Of a stretch of 64,000 nt of DNA, positions 46,196 through 58,400 are shown in pieces. The position numbers were made by a program, and so were the translations under genes. Source of the DNA: Meandrina meandrites (taxonomy: Eukaryota; Cnidaria; Anthozoa; Scleractinia; Meandrinidae); assembly GCA_963693305.1 (NCBI GenBank), contig OY855914.1, positions 14,708,699 to 14,772,698 of the forward strand, given 5' to 3'. Under the pieces are notes generated by a model that worked only from the letters and a program-made list of their open reading frames with translations, had not been told where the DNA came from and did not search any database. Within the stretch, counting starts at the first letter, position 1. Every line of letters begins with the position of its first letter.

Positions 46196-49100
46196 AAAGT
46201 GACGTGATAACACATGTATGGTCATTTTGATAACAAAATATTATTTCGCAGAATTTAAGTATTGACCTCTATGAGGTCTAAAGATTTACTAATAGTTTAT
46301 TTTAATTTTCCTTTATGATGTGCATGTGCATTCAAGTTATACAGTGCTTTCGAGTGGTAGACAGAAAAATTCCGCAAGTGATGAATACGAATAAGTCACG
46401 GAAAGGATCTATATGGTATGCCACGAGAAAGCGGTGCACAGCAGCCTTTTTTATCGCATGCCTTGTTTTGGCGGGAATACTGAATTTGTAACCAACAGCC
46501 GACACGTGGTACGCAATGGTGGGAAAACAACCGAAATGTGACGTATGCACAAAAATATGGCGGGAAACAACTACAGCTGTTACAGACGACCAATTTTGAC
46601 GGGGTAAAAACTGCGTACAACGGAGAGAATACCGCCAAAAATTGAATGTTTGGTTGTTGTTGGTTTTTTTTTAACTTTTTTCTTGGCAGGGGATAAGATT
46701 CTTGTGTGTGGACTTACAAGTTTTGTTCTCAGAATCTGTCATTCTGCAAAGTTTTAAATCTCAATTCAACTAATTACCGCCTTGAATGGCAGGAGCTATG
46801 GATTCTTAAGGCTTTTGGCTGTAATTTCAAGGAACGTCCTCGGCCATGGGCAAAACTCAGCAAAGTTCACTGCCCATGAAACATCTGTAAATGTCGGATA
46901 AAAATAGCTTTGGATTTGCGGCAGTCAAAAAGTACAGAGAGTATTTTATGGGGGAGTGGGTTGGTGGGGGAGGGGGGGGGGGGGGGGCAAGGTGTTCTTA
47001 AATATTGGTTTACCACCGTTCAGTTCTTCATTTATCTATTGCATACAAATTCTTATTTGTTTCAGTTATGGGAAAATGAACAAGCTATCTAAAGATTTAT
47101 TTAACTTCCTTTAACATTGCTCGTAATCTTCTCCGTAGTCGTTACTTTGGTCCGTCATGCAACGCTTCTAGAAGATTGCGTGACAGCTAGGAAGGAGAGC
47201 ACATTGTTCGTTGTTAACATTTATTGTTTATGTTATGTACGGCTTGTAATTTATTGCCAAAAAGTAAAACAAAATTTTCCCAAATTGTATCTATGTATAA
47301 AGTAAAAGATGTAGCATTATTATAAGAAAAAAATTTTAACTGTCATTAAATTTAATCAATTTAAAGAGCTATCTATTATATATATTTTTTCTCTTTTCAA
47401 GCAGCGGAGCGAATTAAGAATGGCGAAGAAATTTGGTCTTCGTTTACCTTTCAAAAGGAAACAAATGTTCAGAAATAAGATGCAAGATTTTTATTCTCGT
47501 CTTGGCATATTTAGTTTATGCTCACACTGTACTTCTTGTTTGAGTGAGAATACAAGAAAATATCAAGAATTTTAACGCCTCGTTATAAAAATGGCGGTCA
47601 AGTCACGACCAAACTTAAGCCGCGGAAACTGAATCACCCTTAGATATTTGAAAATTAATTACATTCAACATTTATGCTGGGACAAAAACAAAATGACAAA
47701 ATCCCCTTCTTTACAACTTCAATTTACTGACGTTTATGAAAACGGGGCTGCCATTTTGAACGGGTTTTACCTTAAAGTCAATTCTTCGCCAGTCTTAATA
47801 CATTTCTTGTTTGACAAACGTAGCCAATTTGGTGAAAATTGCAATTGTAAAGCAATCGAACTCGAAAATGCACCGACTTTTGCGCTCAGTTCATGGGCCA
47901 AAATTAAATTGTTAGAAAAATATCTTGTAAATAAAGAAATTCCTTTTCGCTTGCTGAATGAGCGCGTAATATTGCGAACGAAAAATCAACGAGCAATAAT
48001 CAGTTTGGCTACCGTTAACGTTGTGTTACTCTGCTATAATATGCTTCTGTTTCTAATTGCTTAGTTTGGTTTTCCTTTTAAATACATAAATATAAACGTC
48101 TAATCCAGACGTCTGCAGTCCACATTAATTTGGACAAGCAAGTATTCTTTGAAAATGTCATTATTAAAATTGAAAATCTGAACAGCGTTTGTAATTGTGT
48201 CTATATGTTTCCTGGAAGAAGAAAGCCCTTTAAGAGACATTGTTCGCTGTTATAATTTGTAACATTTCTTGTACATTAATCCAAGAAGACATTTCCAAAG
48301 ACCGTTGTTTTGTCGGCACCGCAGATCGTCAAGATGCCCCCATCTTGCCGTCACATTGTATTTTTTATAAATGTTACACATCGCAGAAGAAATTTCTTGA
48401 GTTTACATGTAGTTAAGCTCTCCATTTGATGTTGGCTTCTAGTGAAGAAACCTTCACAGGTTTCTGACAAGAAATTTATCGCCCTGGCTTTCAAAACGCG
48501 CCTTCAAGTCTTACATATTTTCCCTTTTTCTTTCAATATTATTTTCAGATAATTGTATATGCGTGTACGCGTAAAAAATTTATAACATTGTGAGGACAAT
48601 TTCATGCATGTTAAAAACTGCGTCTGCTCGAAACAGCTAATAAGATATTCAATCACCGAGGCATTTTTGGAGCCGCGAAAACTATGCTGCCCAAACTGAG
48701 AACATTTTATTTGAATTCGCCTTGACTCAGTTTTTATTTTCCTATGATCTTCACAAATCACCAGTGTAATCCATGTCTTGTGAGTGCAACCCAGCTTAAA
48801 GTGAGTACGTATTACTGTAATCTGAATCTGAGTCAAGTATTATTTGAAATTACTGATGACAGCAAATCTTGATTACTTTTCTCCGTCTTAAACTGTGCAG
48901 TGAAAGTGCTTGGCATGTTTATATATTTCACAATTTTCGTATTGCCTACAAAATTTACACGAGAGAGACATGACATGAAGGCATGATCAAGGGGCTTCGA
49001 ACACTATGAGAATCAAATATAAATTAAATGCTGTCAATTCTCAAATTACCTTGATAACACTTGTATCACCAACGTTCAGTGCATGCGAACATATCAAAAG

Positions 49101-49406
49101 CAACTTCCACGGCTTCAAGTAGTGAAGTCTGACACGAAACTCGTCAACCAGGGTCAACAAGAGTCGAGCCAGTCTCTTGTAATAATTGAGCCCGAGAAGG
49201 CCTGGGCACAATTACATCAATATGGCCGACGAAGACGGGCAAGAAATTTGGGGTTTTATATTGGAAAGCTGATCGATTTGCCAGCTGATGATTGCGATGC
49301 TGAACATTTACGCCTGCAAAAGGACACTTTCTAGTGAAAATATGTGTATTGGGATTTACAGATTGCTGACTTGTGTGTGAAAATGCGACATGCATAAGGT
49401 CATATA
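46196..49406 (+). other. PDZRN3 3' UTR and spacer to PNPLA8
   Basis: No canonical AATAAA was found soon after the stop; ATTAAA occurs near 47344 and 48165. A 16-base G run sits at 46972-46987. A 138-codon open frame at 47648-48064 has no recognisable domain and is not called as a gene. An open stretch at 49083-49334 lies just before PNPLA8 but is in a different frame and ends in a stop. Confidence 0.45.
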
Positions 49407-52400
49407 ATGGCGCTTGCGACAAAACATGTTTTGCAAGTGAAAAAGGCTGTGACAGCTCCTTTGAAATTAGCCTCAGCTTTTTACAGGACATTTCCACCAA
49501 CAAAAGAAGCAACAGGATCTTATGTACCATTGAAAACCGTTGCAAGCATCCAGAATCGGACACGTTCGCTGGTTCAAGCTCTGCGAACGGCCAAAAATGA
49601 GCAATCGAGGTTGATTCGTCTGGAGGAATTCACCGACCACGTCCTTCGCTATCAAGGCGTCAGCAGAAGTCAAGCCATACGAGAACAGGCGATAAGCACC
49701 CTGCTGGATATTAGAAAGAAAGGAAATAAGGAGGTCCGTAAAGAGAGTCATAAAGTACTGGCTCTACTGGGGTGGGTGGATCCTGTCAAGGGCAGAGGGA
49801 TTAAGGTGTTGTCCATTGATGGAGGTGGAGCCAGGTAAATAATATGCACTTATTGACTGAATAAGAAGGCTCATATAAACTACATAGAATGCAGCCTGGC
49901 ATGCAAAGTGAACAAAAGTTCAAAATCATTTTCCAACTCAGGCATGGTATGGCATGTATGCCAAGTCTCCCATTTATCCAGGAGTCTCACGCATACAGAA
50001 CAAATCTCCTGGTCCGGCAGGTACAAAACGCAGGTCACAGGTCACAGGTCGCAGGTCACAGGTCACAGGTCACAGGTCAAAAAAAATAACATTTGAAGGG
50101 TATGTTCTGAAGCCCAAAATGATAAACAAAACTTGTCAGTTATGGTTAGCTTTTACCCCTGTTTGCTTGCGGTTAGCCTTTACTCTGGTTTGCTTGTGGT
50201 TAGCTTTCACTTTGGTCTGCTTGCGGTTAGCTTTTAGTTGCTGGTTAGGGCAGTACTCTATAAACGAAACAAAAGACAAATATATAGAGTACTGCCCTAA
50301 CCAACAAATAAAAGCTAACTGCAAGCCAACCGGAGTGAAAGCTAACTGCAAGCAAACCAGAGTAAAAGCTAACCGCAAGCAAACTGGAGTAAAAGCTTAT
50401 TGCAAGCAACCTGAATTAAATCTAACCACAAGCATCCAGAGTAAAAGATAACTGCAAGCCAACAGGGGTTAAAGCTAACCGCAACAAGTTTTGTTCATCA
50501 TTTTGGGCCTCAGTACATACCCTCCAAATGTTTCATTTTTTTGACCTGTGACCTGTGACCTGTGACCTGCGACCTGTGACACAAACATTAATGATTTGTC
50601 AAAAATTAATAACTTTTTAAAGAATTAGTCAACACCAAGAAAACACTGCAGAAGAATTTGGGGCAAAACAAGCTTTTACTGACCTGCGTTTTGTACCTGC
50701 CGTCTCCTGGTCTCCCATATGGGTCACCAAATCTCCAAGATATGAAGGAAAATGCTTAAAATTTGTGTTTTCACTCTTATTTTGGCCAATGTTTGTGAGA
50801 AAATTTTGAAAGATTTGATGCATTTTTCTGGGTGAATCAGCAGAGCTCTATTTTTAACTCCATTTTGATGATTGAGAGGAGGTATCTTGACCCAAAATTC
50901 AGTGTTCTCTCTAGTTTTCAGCACAGCAGGTAAAAGAACTTTTCAAACCGGTAAAGAACTACTGGTGAATCTCAGCTGTTTTCTAGTGTTGCCCTATGCT
51001 GGTCAAATTTTACTTTACAAGAACTTTTTCTGGCCGTACTGTCGTCTTTTTATACATCCTAAGAAAAAATTGTACAAAATTCTCTTCCAGTGTTTAAGAG
51101 ATAAACGTGTTTAAAGGAGATATACTTGCTGTCGCTTACATGACGTAGTACTTGAAAAATCGGCGATCTCGTTTCGTCTTTGCTGTGAATTGCTACAGCT
51201 ACTTTTCTCTTCGCTTCGAATACTCAGCATTTACAATGGCATCGCTGAAGGGTCGTATTCTCAAGGCTTCTTTTAACCTGCTGTCTGGGTTTCGTTTTAA
51301 ACACTTACGAATTTAATGAGAAGAAGTTCACGACAAAAGATGACTTTCCCTTCACCACACGTGAGCTACGGTAAAATTAGCAATCAACTACACGTAAGCT
51401 TATTTTCTACGTAATATTTCTCACTTAAAATAAATTCTTTTTACCTATTTGCCTTGTGAATTCTTTCATTGTCAATGGACAGAACGGACAAAATGAAAGG
51501 AGAGCAGCTATTGCTGCCGATTCATTGCGAAGAAAGGCTGCCAAAACGTGCACTTTTTTTGAAAGATAACAGCAATCAAAGATTTGGAAGGTGAAGAGAA
51601 ATAAAGAATATTGAATTAGAATACTGGCACAAAATTGTAAATGAATATTGCATTTTTCGCTCTTTATTTCTACCTATTCTATCAGTTATTTTTTATCACA
51701 ACTGCATTGGTGCAACGAGTGGCGTTACTTTGTTATTACCCTGTTGAATTTTCAACATTTCTAAGCGGTTTTAGGCGGTAAAGAGTGGTGCTGCAAGCGG
51801 TAAATTTTACCGGTTACCGCCTGATTTGGAGAACCCTGAAAATTGGTGGTCTCCAGTATTTCAACTTTTTTAGGTTGGCATCTCTGGTATGGTGGTTTTG
51901 GCTTTGTCAATGTCAACTTTCTGCTGGGTCAATAGATTGTTCTCCTCTTGTTTCAAACATGATTTGTGCTCTCTCTTTGATTTTCCCCACCCTTCCCTCC
52001 CAGGGGGGAGGGATTTTTTTCTTGCATTTTTTTTTTCAGTAAAAGCTTGTTTTGCCCCAAATTCTTCTGCAGTGTTTTCTTGGTGTTGACTAATTCTTTA
52101 AAAAGTTATTAATTTTTGACAAATCATTAATGTTTGTGTTTCCCAAGCAGGCCATGCTACAGTATGAAGCGACTAGGAATATTTCTACCCCTTGCCCCTC
52201 CCAGGATGGGATGTTAATCTATCACAAAGTTACCCTCAGTGTTTGATTTGCCATTTACCTGGGTGAAAAGATGCACCATGAGAGTTTAACTTGCCCAAGA
52301 ACACAATACAATATTGATGACTCCCGATCCTGCCAGGGCTTTAACCCGAACCACTTAATATGGAATCCAGCACACCAGCCATAGGCTATCGCATCTTTGT

Positions 52401-55400
52401 CCAGCAAAGATTGCCCTATATGTACATCAGGGTTGCACTACAGTGACTGTAGAATTCTAACAATCTTATACCAGCCTGTAGAGTATGGCGTACATGCTTG
52501 AATGCTCAAGTAATTTTCATGTGTTTCTTTGTATGCATGCCAAAAGTTGCATAACACACACCAGTCAACAAACAAGTCTTACTAATAATATTAAAAAATT
52601 GACATCTAGTCTCTCTCATTTTGAGAAAAAACAAAGACACCTGTAGAAAATACAATCAACACAGACAGAAGATTGATTCAGATAAGTAAATATTTGTGAT
52701 TTACAGTCAAGCGCCTTGAACCGTAGCCACCCCACAAAGTTTTGACATCTTTTTGACAAGTCTTTGATTACTTTGAAGACTTTTATGGCTTCCAGTTGCT
52801 TTAAGCTCCCAATCAGAAGCCTTGAAAAATGGAAGGCAAGGTGACAACCCTTGCATGATTCGTCATCAAACGTCAGAGTTTGAAAGGGTTTCAAACAACG
52901 TTTCGCACGAGCAATTATGCGAAGTTCAACTGGCGATAAATAAATTTTATGCCAACAAAAATTTGGTCAAACTTAACTTTTTGTACATGAAAATGCATTT
53001 TAAAGATTTTTGTGACACCTTACTTTCAATTTCACGTCTTCTGGGTTTGTAAAACTGGTTGAAACTAAAAGTTTCACAGATCCTTTGTATGAACCATTGT
53101 GCAACCAGAAGCCATCAAACTAATCACAAACTTGTCAAAACGATGTCCAAAACCTAGTCGAGTGGCTACAGTTGGCGGCGCTTCACTGTAATTCTTAAGA
53201 GATCCCCCATCTCCAGGCCGTAGACTCTTCGGGTGAGTTTTTATTCTCAGGATTGGAGCAACCTGCATGCACCAGTGAATGGAGGTGAACTTTGATGTTT
53301 ATACTACCCAAAGTGTACCCCAATAAAAATGCCTGTACACAAAAGTATCTCATCAAGTTCTGCCATACTCTACACACTCTAGATACCCTTGAATTTTATG
53401 GTACTAACTTTTCCATGGTTGTTATTTTCTGCATTAGAGGGCTGATATCCATTGAAATCCTGAAAAGAATTGAAGAACTGTGCAACAAGGAGATTCATGA
53501 GTTATTCGACTTAATCTGTGGTGCTTCAACAGGAGCCATCTTAGCATTCTTGATTGGCATCAGGAAAGTTCCACTGGAGGAATGTGAACGTACCTATAGA
53601 AAGCTCAGCATGGCTATATTTGAGCAGAATACTCTGATTGGAACAGGAAAATTGTTCTGGAATCATGCTTACTATGACACTGGAAAGTTTGAGCAGATTC
53701 TCAAGTGAGTATAATTTCTTTGTCAAAGTCAGGTTTCTAGTTGAGGTCATCTTTATTGTTTAAATGGACTTTCTGATATGAACTGTGGGGGCTGTTCTTA
53801 TGGGCTTTGTATGCCCTCAGTACTATATATGCATTCCACTGTTACAAATTACAGTTGAGTACTGATTTCTTTTAGCCTTCAAGGGAAACAATAAATTGGT
53901 TCAAGGGAGTTTAAGAATTGGGGGGGGGGGGGGGGGGGATTTGCAGTGTTTTACTAAGCAAAGCAAAGCAAATCCAAGGGATAATGAATGGAACATTTGT
54001 TTTGCACCAGACATACCATCTTCTTGATGCCTTGAAACAGAGTCCGAGGGGGAGTGGGCATCCTTTTTAGAATTATCACATTCACCACAAGCACATTTCC
54101 TCTTTCTATTCCTTTTACATCCTTGCCCGTGTTCAAGTTTTTACTGTCAATCACATGCCACATGATGACAGCTGCTTTGTGCACAGATGGAGTGGTCAGA
54201 ATGCAGTTATTTGAGTAACACTTTCGGTTATTTTTGTTTTCAAGGAACTGTTAAATAGATGATGGAGGCTGGGTGAGGGGGGGGGGGGGGGGTCATAAGT
54301 TTTTGTGTGGGTGCTTGTGAATGGCATTCACCTTGGGCTGACATCTTGCCGTGGTTGTCAAGCTTGTGTGTCTCAATGACCCAGAGAGCTGTGGTCTAAC
54401 CATGCTGGATTGGTCAAAGGGTAGAGGCCAGGTGAAGAACAGCCCCTGGTCCTCCAGGTTGGGGGTTGGGTGGTGGGCTGAGAACCCTCTCCCAGAAAAA
54501 TGTTATTTATTACAGAAACTGTAACTAGAACTATGCCTGCGCCCTAGCGGGAAGCAGGGGTAAAAGATGTTAAAACCTGGTTGGAACAACGTGCGAAACA
54601 GCAAATGATGCATAAACTGCCAACGAAATTGCTGTCGCCAGAAGCGTGTGTGAAGATTGGGCAATGGAATGTTAGGACAATGTTTTTTTGCTTGTGAAGG
54701 GTCATGCATTAATCCGTTCTAGGAAGTGGGAGGGCCATGACTTTTTCACAGACTTCTAAACAACCCTGACCCACCACCCCTGGTAATGTACCTTCCCTTA
54801 AACTGGAAAGCAAAAGTGAAGAACAATGTAAGGCCTCAAATCAGTATAAGGCTTTTTTTGTTTCCAAAAAAGTTGTTTTGATTTATAATTAGAGAGAAAA
54901 ACTAATACATGCTCAGTTTTCAAAAAATGTCATCCATGTCCAATACACCCAAAGTGAGTCGATTCGTCCGAGGTTATTGACGATTCGACTCGAGTCGCGC
55001 CGAGTGCATCCCCAAAACCGGAAGTCAACACTTGTGAGACAACGATAACATGAACATTCCTCGTTCTTAAAACGTGACGTTGAAGTAAGTCGATTCGTCC
55101 GAGGTTAATTGCGATTCGACTGGATTGCGCCGACTCTATCCCCAAACCAGAGGTGGGTTGAAAATTCCGTCGAGTCGATCGAATCGACACGGCTCGTCGA
55201 CCTTGTTGTCGAATCGTCATACCGGAAGTCGACTTATCGTTGAGGTGAGTCGATTCGTCCGAGGTTAATTGCGATTCGACTGGACTGCGCCGACTCTATC
55301 CCCAAACCAGAGGTGGGTTGAAAATTCCGTCGACTCGATCGATTCGATCAAATCGACACGACTCGTCGGCCTTGTTGTCGAATCGTCATACCGGAAGTCG

Positions 55401-58400
55401 ATTGATCTTTGAAGTGAGTCGATTCGTCCGAGGTTATTGATGATTCGACTCCATTCGCGCCGAGTACATCCCCAAAACTGGAAGTCAACAGCTGTGAGAC
55501 AACGATAACATGAACATTCCTCGTTCTTTGGGTGTATTGGACAACCCTCCATCCATGTCCAATACACCCAAAGTGAGTCGATTCGTCCGAGGTTATTGAC
55601 GATTCGACTCGAGTCGCGCCGAGTGCATCCCCAAAATCGGAAGTCAACACTTGTGAGACAACGATAACATGAACATCCCTCGTTCTTAAAACGTGACATT
55701 GAAGTAAGTCGATTCGTCCGAGGTTAATTGCGATTCGACTGGATTGCGCCGACTCTATCCCCAAACCAGAGGTGGGTTGAAAATTCCGTCGAGTCGATCG
55801 ATTCGATCGAATCGACACGGCTCGTCGACCTTGTTGTCGAATCGTCATACCGGAAGTCGACTTATCGTTGAGGTGAGTCGATTCATCCGAGGTTAATTGC
55901 GATTCGACTGGACTGCGCCGACTCTATCCCCAAACCAGAGGTGGGTTGAAAATTCCGTCGACTCGATCGATTCGATCAAATCGACACGACTCGTCGGCCT
56001 TGTTGTCGAATCGTCATACCGGAAGTCGATTGATCTTTGAAGTGAGTCGATTCGTCCGAGGTTATTGATGATTCGACTCCATTTGCGCCGAGTACATCCC
56101 CAAAACTGGAAGTCAACAGCTGTGAGACAACGATAACATGAACATTCCTCGTTCTTTGGGTGTATTGGACAACCCTCAAAAATGTTATTTTCTTGCCGGC
56201 AGGAATGAGAGTGGAGATGAAAGGTTGATAGATTCTGCTAAGGATACAACTATTCCCAAGGTATTAATGCACCAAGTTTTCTATTAATGGCATATGCACC
56301 TGATTAATATTGGGCTCTATCATGTGGAACAAAGCACCATTGAGTTATATGGAGTGATTTTATTTATAATAACCAGTGAAACAATATCTAACAGTTAATG
56401 CATAATTGTCAAAACTAAACAAAAGAAAACAATGCTATTAGTTTCTAAATATAGCATCTAATGTTGCAGGTTTAGTAAAATCACTCTATAATTTGTAAGA
56501 AAGTTACATCTATTTTATTATCTATTTTTTATTACTTGTTCACCATACCAAACACAAGAAAGTGTTTTTTAAAATAATATATATTAAGAACGTTTTGATC
56601 TGCACCCTACCCACAAACGTATTTCTGGCCTAACCTTGTTCTGTAAGGCTTAATACCAAAACATGTTTTCATAAGCAGACAAATGGGCTTATCAACAAGG
56701 GCGGGGGCTTCTAAGTTGGAGGGAGGGATAACTGGCATATTTTACATGATTGTATATTACCTTGAAACACATTGCAAAATCAAACATGGCATGTTAATTA
56801 TCAGCTAATTGATTACGAACCAGCTTAGAAGATACTCTGAATATCTCGACAAAAACGACAGGAGCCCATGGATGGATGAGCTTCCATTTTAAAACCTAGC
56901 TGAGATTTTCTGTGACATTTGTTGCCACACGACATTCTTCTATTGAAATTGCTTTCTAAATTAGGATCTGGTCTCTGAATGCCTCCCCAGTTAAATGGCC
57001 ATACACTAGAGTTCATCAAAAACAATATGTGAAAGTTAGAACCACCTTCTACAGCAAACAATACCACATGAAAGTACTGCTCAATAGCTTTCATATGAAT
57101 GGTCACACACTAGGGTTTCATCCACAGACTTAAAGCACCAACACTGATAGCCTCCCTACGCAGATGTTCTTTTGGCTCGTCAAGAGTTTTGTGTTAGTAA
57201 CAGAGGTGCTATTTCTCATGTCAGTACAGGTGGCTGCCGTGTCCACAGTAGTGAACCATTCAATCCTTTTGCCATATGTGTTCAGTAACTACACGCATCC
57301 TTATGGTTCCGTGTCTAAGTTTCCTCAGAGCTGTAAGCACAGGCTGTGGGAAGCACTCAGAGCATCCACTGCCGCACCTGGCTTCTTTGAGGAGTTTAAA
57401 CTTGGACATGACATTCATCAGGTATTGATGTTGCCATGGTTACACTGTCCTTGACTGCTATTGGTATTATCCTGTAATTATGAGGCGACATGGCACAGTG
57501 GTTAGGGCGTAGGCTTGTAATTTAGAGATCCCAGGTTCAAATCCTTCCTCCCTGCAGTTCGATGGATTTGTGCTTGGTGGTACCAAATTCAACTCATCCA
57601 TGCTTTGTAAATAGCCAACTGGTCAGCTTCCCACGATTTGACAAGTTTCTGTGTATTTACAATATTTGTTTGTGTTATTTAAAATGTCCTCTTACAGGAG
57701 AGCATTACTAAATACCCTGAAACTTAAATATTGTGATTTCTTTCTTTCTTCCTCACCTTCCTTCCCCCTCACCGTCCATCCCCCTCACCCTCCCTGCCTG
57801 CCTTCATCGATTTATCCTATCTCCGTGTTCTCGACAGGACGGCGGCCTTCTAACAAACAACCCTTGCGCCATAGCTGTTCACGAAGCCAGACTCTTGTGG
57901 CCAGACGAGCCATTCCAGTGCATAGTCTCTCTCGGTACCGGAAAGTACAAAGGGAGATCTGGACCGAGTACTGTGGAGTTTAGCAGTTTACGCGAGAAAC
58001 TGCTGAAAGTTGTAGCAAGTGCAACAGATACTGAAGGTAATTATAAGGAAACTTGTTTCCTTAAAATGGACGTTTTCTGTTTAAATTCCGGGAAACAGGA
58101 TTCAGGGTTGTAAGAGTAGGCACCGTTTTAAGATGGAATCCGCCAGGTCTTCGAGTAGTTATTGGACAAAATTATGTACCAAAATTATTTACACCTTATT
58201 GCAAGCTTTTGTGTTACTGCTTCAAATATCTTATCAAAAGAAATCTTTTCTAACAACACCAAACATCGAAAACCGATTTCGAAGTTCCGCTGAATTCCAC
58301 TAAATCGCTTAAAAGACGTGAGCTTTTGCCTATAGCTTGTGAACGTTGAATTTCATTTTCTCAAGCTCTGATAAGAAATTGTTGTACCAAAATTATTTAC

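Larger units (their letters stand above)
49835..53437 (+). other. PNPLA8 intron 1 (3.6 kb), filled with nested repeats
   Basis: Holds a foldback element (50013-50703), an overlapping 1.56-kb segment with long inverted ends (50579-52141), and a minus-strand SINE copy (about 52150-52410). The final kilobase looks unique. The acceptor used is the TTAG ending at 53437, which gives R-G across the glycine loop. Confidence 0.6.

Noticed and set aside
49083..49334. Upstream exon of PNPLA8
   Set aside because: The frame ends in TAG and does not join the PNPLA8 frame; an in-frame TAA lies at 49395 before the chosen ATG. A 5' UTR role remains possible.
49954..50451. 165-codon + frame and an 80-codon minus frame with nonamer repeats
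   Set aside because: Artefacts of the 27-bp units in the foldback element; a multiple-of-three unit stays open on both strands.
55265..56179. Minus-strand frames of 67-166 codons
   Set aside because: They repeat within the dimeric hAT-like element and have no domain; the modular repeats explain them.
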